Source: Antitrichia curtipendula
Lineage: Eukaryota > Streptophyta > Bryopsida > Hypnales > Leucodontaceae
DNA: 64,000 bases
Reading direction: 5' to 3'
Assembly (NCBI GenBank): GCA_951230915.1
Contig: OX579637.1
Location: 22,940,001 to 23,004,000 of the forward strand
Shown here one piece after another: positions 1-11,249 of the stretch (within the stretch, counting starts at the first letter, position 1; each line of letters starts with the position of its first letter). A model generated the notes under the pieces. That model saw only the letters and a program-made list of their open reading frames with translations, did not search any database and was not told where the DNA came from. The translations under genes and the position numbers were made by a program.

Positions 1-2670
1 TCGAGGACCGCTACGGGATGGTAATTGAGGATCTCGCATGAGTTGCTTCATGTCTTTGGCATTGCGGTTTGGCATTGGGCACATGGACTCCAATATACAT
101 GGATCTTGACTTCCCACTATTCGAGGTGCTTGGATATTTTGAATGCCGTAAAGTCCAATAGTTTCACTTGTCAATGCCCTTGGTAATTCAATACTTTGGT
201 TGACTACATTTGTGTGGGACTTCACCCCACACTCTCTCATGTCTTCGTGTTGATCATTTTCTTCTGCTCCTACCGTTGTCATGGATGGACACTCAGGAAT
301 TCAAATCATTTCATCCATTTGTAGAGTTTCATCACCTATAAACATTTCCTCATCTTCCTCCGCTACCTTTGCATGAGTATTTTTCCTATTTGCTAGAATG
401 TTTTTACTACGCAACAACCTGATTCCATCTAAGTATTTAGCTATGGAAGGTCCACCTTCGTCATATTCACAATCGTCCTCATCCAACGGAAACTTGTAAG
501 GGTCTTCACAATCATCTCCGATGTCTCCATCATAACGAGGTGGGCTTCGAAGCGGTTCATCATCAAAGTTGCGGATGCCGTGGTCATCTTCATCGTCCAT
601 GAGGAGATCAACTTCTTCACTGGATTCACCACCCTCGTCTTTCGATGAAGACAAGGCCAAATCCTCCGACTCGAGGTTCTCATCATACCACTTTTTCTTG
701 TCATTTTGCTTTGATGCACCGAGGACTTTGGAATTGGTATACACATATACCAAATCCTGTGCTCTTTGTGGCTTCAACTTGTTCCGATATTTGTTGTGAA
801 CAAAATAGTAGATATTCCAATTTCGTTCACATGAAGACAATGATACCAGTTGGGGCAAAATCCTCTTGGCAATTGGAGCAATGAGCTTCCCACACACGCC
901 CTCAAAATCCCACCAAGCATGCGCCAACAATTGTTGTTCACCCGGATCCAACATGTTGTGGAATGGAGGTTCCCTATGGCGGAAGGCTGCAAATACCTTC
1001 ACCACCTTCGCGTACTCTAAAGGTATACATATTCGCATTAAAGCGCGCTTGCATACAGCCATGGCATCAGCGTCGTCGACTAATTCTTTGTCTTCAAGAA
1101 GGTAGGGACTCAAAAGTGCTCCTGCGTAATGTAAATCGGTCTTCACCATATCACGTCGTTCGTAGAACGCCTTCATCAATGGGATGGCTTTGTCCAAAGC
1201 CAAACAAAAAAGCTCTTTGTCTAAAGCGAGGACGTGCTTCTCTAATTTCCTCATAATATGTAACACCTTGCCTATGTATGGTGTCTTCGCATCCAAATCA
1301 CGAAGAGCATTGACAATTGGAGCTGTCACATCTTCAAAATTTTGACAACGATGCCAAAAATGTCCACTTAGAATGGTCTTCTTCACCCATTCGGATTCTA
1401 AACAAGTTTTGGATTTTTGCGAGTGCTTTCTAGCATATTCCTCCCATTGTGGGTCCGTCACAGTTTGTTACAATTGTGCTTTCACCTTGAGCATACGTGC
1501 AACCACATTGTAATTCGAGGCAAATCTTGTTTCCACCGCCAACAACAAGTTGTACTGCGTCGAATATTTCCGAAGTATCGCAAGCGACATGTGCCTCTTC
1601 TTGAAGAATTTGACTGTCTTTTGGGAATCTTTTACAACGTTGTCAATCCATTGTTCGTTTGCCCAATCTTTTAGCAACAAATTCAAGGCATGCACCACGC
1701 AACCTTGGAAAAAAATGTGGGGATAGGTAGTAGATACCAAACTCCATGCTGCTTGATTTACAGCCGCATTATATATACTCACTTGCACTACGTTTGCAGG
1801 GCCCATTTGTTCTATGAAACTCTCTAATATAGAGGCCAAATATAGAGCATCTTTAGTTTTCTTTGTTGTATCCACCAATCCTAGGAATTGCTCATCCGCG
1901 GATGACACAAGCATGGCATTTATCAATGACTGATTCAAAACCGAGGTTCACCCATTAATAGACAATGTGGCTCCAAACTTTCTAATACTGGTTTCTGTCC
2001 GCTTATGGAGATTGACCTCTAAGTCTACCTTTGCTTGGTTAAGCAATTTATGATGTAGGTCATGGTATGATGGTGGGTTACAAAGTTAGTGAAACTCCGC
2101 CGTTTTCTTCACTACTTTTTTGAAGGCTGGATTTTGGGCTACAACAAATGGTGTGTTTGCTGCATAAAAGAAATTGGCCCACATTGCATTCAAAGTACAT
2201 TTACTTGCTTCTTCAAATCCCTCTACTAGCCTACTCTGTCTTTGAGGCCTACTGCCTGATGTCTGACTAATTCCACGTCCACCTGATGCTTGTATACTTG
2301 GATTTCCCTGGGAAGAACCACCAACATATTCCTCTGGTGCCGTGCATGAGTCTTCTTCGGTAGAGTTCACAGTGTCTCTCGCATTTGACATAGCACGAAC
2401 TACCATAGCCATAGGTGGGTTGTTCCCATCCACATTGTGTGGAGTACCTCTTTGTGGAATCACTTCATTGCAACGAACAATTAGACCTCAAACTTCAGAT
2501 GTCATTTGGATACAAAGGCTAATTCCTTTGTCACGACTCCCTGATGTGCCTGCATATTCCAAATGCCTAAACATAAGGACCGCCTTCTTAACAATTACCA
2601 AGTTGCAAGCCGTGCATTGTACTTTTCCATTTGATAGGGTTTTGTACCAAGAAGACCAATCCTTGCTCAT
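1..2670 (-). pseudogene. ORF2: hAT-superfamily transposase, in-frame stops, C-terminus cut by window edge
   Basis: The frame is continuous from ATG (2668-2670) to base 1, with stops at 2488-2490, 2086-2088, 1948-1950, 1468-1470 and 301-303 and no frameshift. The N-terminus has a BED-like finger (CTAC, then RHL and a later Cys). About 1470-2080 matches a DUF659-type domain (FGATLSING, VDTTKKTKDALYLA, NVVQVS, CVVHALNLLLKDW). About 725-951 is the hAT dimerisation region (LDPGEQQ, AHAWWDFEG, SCERNWNIYYFVHNKYRNKL, RAQDLVYVY). An acidic stretch and a C-terminal extension follow. The stop at 1948 replaces Trp of the conserved GWT motif and is shared with copy IV. The family would excise and insert DNA at the element ends; this copy cannot encode it intact. 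Confidence 0.85.
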
Positions 2671-2939
2671 AGTGGCTATTTTAGGCTCTTTGTATTGGAG
2701 TCAAAAATTCAGAACATAATGATAACAGTTGGATAAAATCTTTCAAATGTTTATACACAAAGCCTTGGAAACCAAGGCCCCCCTTTCCACTAAACTATGC
2801 AATGGACACAAAAAATTGCAACTCCTAGCCTTTGAAAATCTTAACATTCAGTTTCTTAGGAGTGCTTGTAAATGTCAATTTCAGGACTCTTATAGTCTTC
2901 ATCTGTTGATGACCGTTGAATATGGAAAAAAAAATCCAC

Positions 2940-3180
2940 CCACAACGGTCGGGCGGACGGCGGATGGACAGCTTGGCTGTTGGAACACTCGACGGCGGAC
3001 GGCGGAAAGAAATCCGGGCCGTGGAAACAGCGGACAGCGGACGGGAATCTCGGCCATCAGAACAACGGATTGATAGTCGGCGGACAGGAAGTTGGGAACC
3101 GAGGACAGGAAGCTAGGACCGCAGCCGTCAAAACAGCGGGCGGGCGAACAGGCGGACGGGCCGACCTAAAACCAAATAGG
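2940..3180. repeat. CGGAC-rich GC tract between ORF1 and ORF2
   Basis: A GC-rich island in otherwise AT-rich DNA, built from degenerate CGGAC/GCGGACGG words on this strand. It lies about 270 bp upstream of the ORF2 start, just beyond the 2671-2940 leader. Equivalent tracts sit between ORF1 and ORF2 of copies II and IV. A role as transposase-binding or promoter array for ORF2 is inference. Confidence 0.7.
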
Positions 3181-3579
3181 CGGACATGCGGTTTTTACAA
3201 TTTCAGTAAAATATTTGAAGTGTGCAGATAGGCAGACAAGTGGATTACGCGAATAAAAATGTATGTGCAAATGAAAAGGGGTGATTCGTAGGCACGGGGT
3301 TATAAAAAGTAACTTAACAATAACATAAAATGATCTTGTACAATAGGTATGATCTTCTGCAATAGATACGCAAAAGAAACATATTTGACAAATAAATAAG
3401 GCAAAATTTACCATAATGAAAAAACAAATCCAAACATATTTGTATTGTATAAATATTTATATATTAATTAAAAGCAACTTGTGACATACTATGAATGTTG
3501 TGCATTACTAATATTGAATCCTCATGAGATTCAAATAAGTACAAAACAATTTTCATTGGTTAACCCCCTAATACAAACA
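3181..3579 (-). other. AT-rich 3' flank of ORF1
   Basis: Non-coding. It matches 32967-33365 (copy II, reversed) and 55371-55749 (copy IV), including an ATTAATATATAAATATTTAT stretch, so it is a conserved 3' untranslated or spacer part of hAT-R. I see no gene in it. Confidence 0.6.
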
Positions 3580-4605
3580 CTATATTGCATCATTGCTACC
3601 ATTTGCGGAAATACGAGAGGCACCCTCTTGTTCCTTAAGTCTTCGACTTGCTCTACGAGTTTGAGGACCACCTGACCCGGAGCTTGTGTCCCCTCTTGAT
3701 TGGACTTCTATGTCCACGGCGATGAATTGTCATTTGGTTTCTGGAGAGTAGTCATCTTCGTCTTCAATCTTCCGTTTATTTTTCCTCATGGGAGACAAAT
3801 CTACTTTCTCTGCCTTTAATGCTCTCAAAGTCAAATATATCTTTTCTATCATAGCATTTACCGCTTTGTCATCATCTCGAGGGGCCAACCAGATCACTTG
3901 CCCTGTGCCATGTAGAAAAGTCCTGTACGTTGTTATAATGTCGGTGATCCTCTTATCAAATGCACTTGCCACCTCCACGAGTGCATGTTCTGTGCTTGAT
4001 TGCCCATCTACATTAAAAGCAACACAAACTTGCGCAGCTTCTTCCAATTTTGATAAAAAGAGGGCCCTCCCTATTAAGCTGTGATTGTATGCCCCGTACT
4101 GCTCATTGAACTCTTGGGATGGTTGCACTTCTATCTAGACTCTATCTTCTCTTTTCCGCACTTCTTTTTCAGGAAATCAGAAGAACTTTTGATGTGAGAT
4201 GCTCTACTGCCCCCTCATGCTACGACAAAACAATTCTCAAGCCTCCAAGTCTTCAATACCCCTAGCCCGCAACTCCACCTCTCTATTGCGCGTCATCCAG
4301 TCAAAGTCATCCAATTCGTCATTGTAGTTTTGACAAACATCATGCATGAGTTTTTGCACATTCCAAATTATAGGTCGCCTCCAATGAATATAATTTTCAA
4401 ATAGAAATGGCTTTTGGTCAAGTGGAAGGGTCCATTGATTGTATTCGTGGCTAGGGGGCATACTCTCCTTGAGCCCAACCATTTTGTAAAACCTAGGGCT
4501 CGAAGGAGAACGACACTCGGGACAAATTGAACGAACGAGGGATGCTTTCACTATACACGTGATATGGAAAGTGTAGCGACATTACTCCCATCAGTTAATG
4601 AGAGT
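3580..4605 (-). pseudogene. ORF1 C-terminal fragment (RING remnant plus C-terminal domain)
   Basis: Only the end of the RING finger remains (SICPECRS near 4510-4530), followed by the conserved block (HNWRWTLPLD-like, FLFENYIHW, HDVCQNYNDELDDFDW) and the C-terminal domain (QEFNEQYGAYNHSL, ALVEVASAFDKRITDII). The ancestral stop is the TAG read at 3580-3582. The TGA at 3730-3732 (ETK then stop) is shared with copy II, whereas copy IV has CGA there. Residues encoded by 3730-4128 are identical to 32418-32816. The break at 4605 joins unrelated AT-rich DNA. Confidence 0.7.
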
Positions 4606-6077
4606 ATTAATAGCCGTACACTATCCAACTTGATGCTACAAATTGATACATATAATCAAAAGTAATATGAACATTTAATACAAAAGTCATACATTCATAT
4701 GTATATTGAGGGTCATAGAAATAAGAAAGCAATGTCAGATTGATGGAATCATTCTATTTATAATAATTTGGCATGATATAACAAATTTTAGATTAATATG
4801 TTTAATCTTATGGGATATCTAATGTTATTCTAAGCAAAGGATAGTGACTGAGTTTCGCATACAAAAGTATAATGTATGTATAGACTATATACCATGAAAT
4901 ATTTAACATATTTATAATCTTACTTGATCCATGAAATTTCTAAAGCTGTACATAGTATCATGCATTAGATCTACTCTTTAGCTCTACCATTGCCTTCCAT
5001 ATCTTTGGCCCTCAACTATATTCTAAATGTTTAGGACAAGTTTGGCAAGATGCTCTAGCCCTTGCATCTTCAAGGATTTTCTCTCCCATGCATCCTAAGG
5101 GCGACAAGTACATTGTAGGACTTGATCGTCATATGACTTGGATGGACAATGAGCTAGTCCAAATTTTTGAGGAGGTAGCCAAGGTTGAACTTGCGCTTCC
5201 AATGTGACAAGGCTATCAACATTTTTTGATTGATATGTAGTGGACAAAATGGAATGGACTTCACTTTCAAGGATTTAGTAGAGATCTATTAAACAAAGAA
5301 GACAATACAAGGGAAATTTAGAATTGTAATGATATGTATACAAGTAATCCAACATCTGCATGAAATACAATTGAAAAGATGGATAAAAAATCAAATTCAT
5401 TCATACCTTAGAAGTAGGAACAATAGGTCCGTCATCAACTTAAAGCTTCTTTTGCGGAACTAAAACATCAACAGGAACAAACACGATTTGAAAGAGCTAT
5501 TTTTTGTGGTTTAAGTGGCAACAGGGAGCTCACTAGAAGCAATTGCTTTTCCTATTGGACAGGCTATCTACAACACCATCATCAACTAGTCTTGTAGAAA
5601 AGTCCATAGTAGATTGCACAGTAGCTGTTGAGACCATGATGTGACCCACACCGCTCAAAAATATTGTACATTGGGCATATTGTAATAAGGAATCCACTGA
5701 AGCAACGCACTTGGAAAATACCCAAATATGGTATGGTACAATTACGCAAATCCTGAAGAGTCATAGAGGTTATTAAGAACATAAAAAACAAAGATATCAC
5801 AACTGAAATATGAATAACGAAACTGGTCAAATTATGTAGATTAAAAAAACTCAAGTCAGATTACACAATCATCCATTCACAACACAAGCAAGCTAGAACT
5901 TTTGTTGATCAACTCATCTCCTGTAAAAGATCCTAGCAACAAAAACAATGCACAAACAAAGAATACGATGCAACATTAGCAATGATTGAATTGATCCTTA
6001 ATTAGCATTTTAGATTCTTCTATGGCAACTAAAAGTTCATTGTACTCTCAAATATCATGCTCCTCTGCTAGCATCCA
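4606..6077. other. AT-rich region, one short open exon-like remnant
   Basis: No recognisable gene. A plus-strand frame at about 5024-5207 is open for about 60 codons (WQDALALASSRIF, KGDKYIVGLDRHMTWMDNEL) and may be a decayed exon of unknown function. The rest is AT-rich with no clear repeat. Confidence 0.3.
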
Positions 6078-7178
6078 TCAACCAAGGTTGCCATTCCTCT
6101 GAGAGGACAATAACCCTTGGTCCGTGGTGTTGTTGCAAGGCAACAACTCATCCAGTAGGAAACTATCACTAGCACCATTTCCCTTTTCCGACCATGAATC
6201 CAAGAGGACAACGTTTTCAAGCTCATTGAAAATATATTTCTCAAGGCTGTTGTCGACTATGCTAGTATTGGCACTAAAGAACTTAGAATTATGCGCATCA
6301 AACAATTTATCTAGGGTTTTGAGGAACATGTCCTTGTTGGTTCCCTTAACTTTTAAGATTATAATCTATCCTCAAGGACCCTTGCACTTGAGGTTGTTGT
6401 AGAATTCTTGTCCCATAATATTCCACGGTGCTTCTAATCCTTTGAATAGATATTCACATATGAATTTTGTTGTAAAACTCATCATAGAGCTCTATACTAA
6501 AATATAAGCAATTTTAGTTAACTCTCGGAGGAATTCTGCACAGTGAGTTTGGAGGTAGACGATTTTTGGACCAACAAATACTATAAGAACACTAGAATGC
6601 GGCTGCGAGAGATCATTCAAAATTGTGTTCCTGGGAAGATTTTTCTTTTCCATAAAAACACAAAGGATTCCATTAAGGTCCAAGATGACATTGAGCCACC
6701 TGCTTTTTACCTTGGACATGAATAAAGGATCGACATGATCCTCTATTGTACATATTGGTCTACGAGGAAGACTAATTTCCTGTTTAGATGGAGACAAAAA
6801 TTAAGTAGATTGTTATTGATCTTCATGAAGACAATGACGGAGAACTCTAAGCACGTGAATTGACAAACAAAAGACCTAATTTAAAACAAGACAAGGATTA
6901 AAGAGAAATTCAAGCAAGCATGAAAAATAATGACTTACAAATGAATGCAATGGCAGTCCTATCAAACATTGTTCATTGCATACACCAATTGCTGGGGATG
7001 GAATGTAGACCACCATAAGAACATCATCTAGGATGCCCAAGTCGTCCTCCACATCATCACGCACTTGGACATCATGAAGAAAGCCTTCAAGGTCAATGTG
7101 GTGTCTTTTGAACATCAGAATATTTTGGTTTTGATATTTGAAGACAAGGAGGGTTCTCTGGGCAAGAGATGGATACAA
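6078..7178 (-). pseudogene. FCP1/NIF-like (HAD-family) phosphatase domain, decayed, one intron
   Basis: Minus-strand exon 2 (6779 down to 6078) reads through three in-frame stops (6492-6494, 6372-6374, 6366-6368). It resembles plant FCP1-homology domains: NVILDLNGILCVF as the DxD motif I region with the second Asp changed to Asn, IVYLQTHCAEFLRELTKIAYILV as the motif before WSS (the Trp codon is now TAG), then FLKTLDKLFDAHNSKF and SIVDNSLEKYIFNELENVVL. A GTAAGT donor (about 6938) and AACAG acceptor (about 6780) define a 159-bp intron, with exon 1 up to about 7178. Such domains dephosphorylate phosphoproteins such as the RNA polymerase II CTD; the stops and the motif I change argue this one is dead. 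The family assignment is by eye. Confidence 0.6.
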
Positions 7179-7466
7179 TTGTGGAATCTATGGTAGAAGA
7201 AGAAAGACATTGGGGCACATTGTCCTCATTGAAAGAGCCTGCAAATCCTTTCAAACAGAAAATAAGTACTTTGAAATCAAAATAGAATATACTTAATTAC
7301 ATTTGAACTTCCATAACAGAACGCATATGTATTATTTCACAATTTTGTACAAAAGAACTTCATCTACAAAACTGTAATATACTACATGAACGTTTTGCTG
7401 AAAATGAAAAGCTACTATACAATTTTGTGCACTTCAAGTCAAATGGAATAAAAAACACTGAAGAGT

Positions 7467-8984
7467 TCATTGAGATTGACCTTGGTGACCATTGAACTCC
7501 TCGTCTGCAAGTTCTGAACTGATTGGAGGGGGGGTCAACATGCCGCTTGTTTGATCATGCCTTCTAGATGGGCTGGGCAAAATTGTTTCAAGTGTTGTAA
7601 TTGTTCCAGCAGCTCCACTACCCAAGGAACCAGAAGCGCGGTTCTTCAACATTAATGGTTGCTCCTCCAACCGCACCAACTCCAACGTCTCCAACAATGG
7701 TAATGGATTTCTAATTAAAGTCCCTTTGATAATTTGAAGAAGGCTATGAAAAAAGACGTTGTACCAAAGGTTGTCTTTAAATTTATTTTGTCTCGTGTGC
7801 TTCCTATCTTTCTTTTCTTGAGCCCACATCTCTCGCTCTTTTTGGTTACGCTTTTGTTCTTGCTCCTCCATCCTTTTGCATCCTTTCCTCCATCATCTTT
7901 ATGTACTGCAGCACGGACATACTTTTGGAGGAATCATCCTCTGCGTCAGCCTTCTTCTTCCCACAAAGATGGTCCAACGAAGGAGATGGAGATGTGTAAA
8001 AAGAATCATGATGTTTGGTAGCAAATGGTTCCTTGAAAGGTTGAATGCTTCGAATTGTATATGGAGTCATAGACTCCTATGATGGGGGGGGATCCATGAG
8101 GGTGTCTTTGTTGTAATCTCCCTAGTCCAATATGATGGGCACCATGCTATTCCCCCCAACTTCCATTGAAGAGCCTTTCTTTAATTGTTTTCTCTTTGCC
8201 CTTTGAGGATGACGTTGCTTCCCTGTCAATCACCTTGGAAACTTTGATTCATCCACAAAATGACCAGACTCTAGAAAATTAGCCTTGCCTAAGTCAATAA
8301 ACAAATTTGATAGATCGATAAATTCTTTTGCATCTTTAAGAGACCCAATGACGTAGTTTACAAGAGAGTTCATCTGAGAAAAGATGAAAACAATTATTAA
8401 AATGTAATCTTGAAGTCAGAGTAAGATCACCTTCAATTAAGTATACAAGAAGAAAATCACCTTGAATCATTAAAAAAGAAAAGATCACCTTGAATCAAGG
8501 TGAATTCTTAGGTGGTAAAAACACTTATCCATGCCACACACACTAGCTTTCCACCCCCGTAGACTGTATAAACCGCATCTCCTTGATTGTAGAACATGTC
8601 AAGAACCTTAATGAAAAACTCCATTTGTAACTCATTCTTGTATATTCTATAGCGCATCTCATTGTATGCCCCCAGTGTCAAAAACTTGTTAATAACCAGA
8701 GCTTTAAAAGTCTTTGGGAGGGATAATAACTTTGTCTTGCATCCCTTTCTTTGCAAAAAAATGATCTGCACCTTAGCCTCCACTTTCTTCTTGTCTGAAG
8801 CTGGGTCTACCAACCATTCATACTTTGTTGGTTTATACTCTATGTGGTGAATATTGAAAATCTTCTTCAATTTGCAGTGGTAGATGTGGTGGATGAGTTG
8901 GAAATTGGTCTCCTTGTCCCTAGATATCCATATCCATATCCATATAGATATACTATCAACGGATGGATCAGTCACAACATCCAT
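7467..8984 (-). pseudogene. Unknown multi-exon gene remnant with charged coiled segment
   Basis: Three adjoining minus-strand coding stretches. At 8508-8984 the frame contains KVLDMFYNQGDAVYTVYGGG, which resembles the GD-V-D-GGG glycine loop of SAM-dependent DNA methylases; this is suggestive only. A TTTTCTCAG acceptor precedes an exon starting MNSLVNYVIGSLKDAKEF near 8371, which runs with stops into 8070-7846 (SMSVLQYIKMMEERMQ). A frameshift leads to 7871-7467 (MEEQEQKRNQKEREMWAQEKK), a highly charged helix ending in a Pro/Ser tail. Function is not recognised; the FCP1-like remnant downstream may or may not belong to the same gene. Confidence 0.4.
8485..8503. repeat. 19-bp perfect palindrome TCACCTTGAATCAAGGTGA
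   Basis: Two 9-bp arms around one base. It is the first of a dispersed hairpin family with core CCTTGA-N-TCAAGG, also at 11841-11859, 11979-11997, 13531-13550, 13621-13640, 26863-26884 and 27021-27042. Confidence 0.75.
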
Positions 8985-9871
8985 GTTCTTTAAAAACTTC
9001 CATCAAAATGGTTTCTTCACCTTGTTCTCAAAAGTCACGCTCCTAAGGACAATTCAAGAGTTCATAAATTCCATCCTTATGCGCTTAGCACTAGATTCAT
9101 CCTAATCACCTGAAGCCTAGTTAGTTAACTTGTCTTGTATTGAGTTGAATAGACAATAGAAAGCTTCTCTAGTTGGATACTGAAATTCTTTTTGTTCTTT
9201 AGGAATACCTTAAAGAACTCTCTGACATAAGGGGAAATTTTGTCAATGCTCTTCTTGCTTTGCAGACAAGTTTTCTTGCGCTGAAAAATACCTTTGGCCC
9301 TGTAATCAACACATGCAAGGCAGTGCTGGTTATATTGTAGTCCTTTTTAAATTTCTTCCAATTCCTTCTTGCAATCTCCGCTAGTGTTGAACAAATCAAG
9401 TTTAGAATTGAAATCATTCAATTGCAACTTCATGATTTCCTTCCGCTTGTGATTGTAGATAAATTTAGATCCTAATTGGGAATTTCTAAACCAATAGTAA
9501 AGTTCGTTCCTAGGGAGGTCTTTTAAATAGGTTTACTTCTACAACGACAAAAGATAACTAATATAAGAAATAAAATATCGAAAAAAATATACTTCCAACT
9601 AGTATTAATTATATTTTCTCACAGTATTTTAATAAATTACTGCATTAAATACACTCCATTCTTTAAAACCCAGGAAAAGAAAATCTCCCAAATTGTAGGT
9701 TGATCTTCACTTCACAGCCAATGAGGTCTTTTTTCCTTTACTCCAAATGGGGATGCACTGGTACAGCTTTTGAGTCACGTCTTTATCTTCAACTGGGACT
9801 GATTCGCAAAACCAAGCTCGGCCATGCTTCTCTGCTTCCCGAATTGCACTGACTGGACATCATCGTCTTGT
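8985..9871. other. Low-coding region with minor minus-strand remnant
   Basis: A minus-strand frame at 9199-9417 (RRNWKKFKKDYNITSTAL) is open for 72 codons and could be a decayed exon of the neighbouring unknown gene. The rest shows no gene or repeat I can support. Confidence 0.25.
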
Positions 9872-11230
9872 CTCCAACTCGAGTTCTTAGCATAACTCCA
9901 CCAAATTGATATCTATTCCTTTTCTCTCAATTGGTACATTAAAACCAAATTGTTCCCTCATAATCAGCATCACTCTGATTTGACAATGACATGCACTCTC
10001 AAACAAACCCAATTGGAAATTCTATTGACAACATTTAGACTTATTCAAATTTCAATTTCGGACTGTTATAAATCAAAAATTTCACACATAACCAACTTGG
10101 AAAGAAATTACAAATCACAGCAAGGTTATACAGGACTTCCAAATTAAACTCTGAATTAAATCAAACCAAATTGTGCTTCATAAAAATATCTCCCATTCGG
10201 GCATACACACATCTCCTTAAGTCATTATTAACCAACTGGGATTTCAGTTACACATCAAATATTCCCAAATTGTTTGACTCATACACATGCAACCAATTTG
10301 CTAATATACTTTCATTACATTAATCCAAATTGGTGACAAATCACCGTTACAGATTTAACGTTTGATATAAAAATTTATAAATTCTAATTGGAATCTAAAA
10401 TTTCCATTTCCATCACTGCTTTCTTCCAAATTGACTTCACTTCAAAACTCCAAATTGAACTCTTCAACTTTCGAATGAATTCAATTTACATTACTAAACA
10501 ATCGAACAACTATCACTGTACTTCTCCAAATAGGAAGATTAGCTCTTTACAGCAACTTCACCATCCTTCATCCACTCCAATTAGGAAAATTCACTTTTCC
10601 CAAATAATCATCTGCACTTGATCTGCACATACTTCCCAACTTGGAACTGACAGCCCCAGCATCCACGTTGACAGGCTTGACTCTCCAACTTGGACTCACA
10701 CACAAACCAACTAGGACCACTCGTCCTCTTGAACCACACACACACACACCAAATAGAAAACATAAAATTACGCAGCCAACTTGGACTGGGACTCGCACTG
10801 GACTCTTTCAAACAGTGGGTGAAAAACAATTTGGAAAACATCACCTTAAAGCCCAAAATCGGACAGTTCCTAACTGACTTGGTAACACACACCAAACATC
10901 ACTCAACTGCCAAATTGGACTCCTTCTCATAACTGCCGCAACTCCTTACATAACCAGCCCAACTCGGATTGATAACCCGCCAACTTGACTGCCCAAAGCA
11001 AATCCAAATTGGACTTCAAAAATAACATTCATCCAATAACAATCAACTTCACCCAAATTGTATTACCAACTAAACCTAATTCCAAAATAAGGATTCAAAA
11101 ATGAACATTCAAGTTGACAATTTCTTCACACAACCACCAAATTGAAATACAAACAACAAATTCATACAACAAAAGAAACAAAATACACCCAAATTGATCC
11201 TCAAAAATCAAAGACTTTACTGCCAAATAG
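9872..11230. repeat. Dispersed array of CCAA(A/C)TTGG palindromic motifs
   Basis: About thirty matches or near matches to CCAAATTGG / CCAACTTGG recur every 20-75 bp, all written CCAA...TTGG on this strand. Examples start at 9901, 9945, 10009, 10092, 10232, 10325, 10384, 10526, 10577, 10636, 10685, 10707, 10777, 10910, 10958, 11003 and 11137. Sequence between motifs is unrelated and CA/TC-rich, so this is not an ordinary tandem repeat. There is no convincing gene in the stretch. A binding-site array or subterminal transposon region is possible. Confidence 0.7.
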
Positions 11231-11249
11231 CACATCTATAGTGATGCTT

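Larger units (their letters stand above)
1..4605 (-). mobile_element. hAT-R copy I (3' part of ORF1 plus ORF2), truncated by window edge
   Basis: Partial copy of the two-gene hAT element, read on the minus strand: the ORF1 C-terminal fragment, an AT-rich flank, a CGGAC tract and then the hAT transposase, which runs off the left edge. The same order occurs in copies II and IV. Homology to ORF1 stops near 4605, within the RING region, so the 5' half of the element is missing. Its ORF1 part encodes 132 residues identical to those of copy II on the opposite strand, so the two copies are close relatives. Confidence 0.8.

Noticed and set aside
441..746. 101-codon minus-strand frame overlapping ORF2, conserved in copies III and IV
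   Set aside because: It is the +1 shadow of the acidic ORF2 region; its conservation follows from that of ORF2.
2940..3180. CGGAC tract as a coding region
   Set aside because: Three overlapping frames are open only because GC-rich repeats lack stops; the equivalent tracts in other copies are not frame-conserved.
10568..10895. Cys/Val-rich minus-strand frames in the CCAA-TTGG array
   Set aside because: Composition follows from the repeated motif and CA-rich sequence; no start context, splice sites or homology.
9872..11230. CRISPR-like array
   Set aside because: Motifs are only 9 bp, degenerate and irregularly spaced, with no cas genes, and the window is plant-like.
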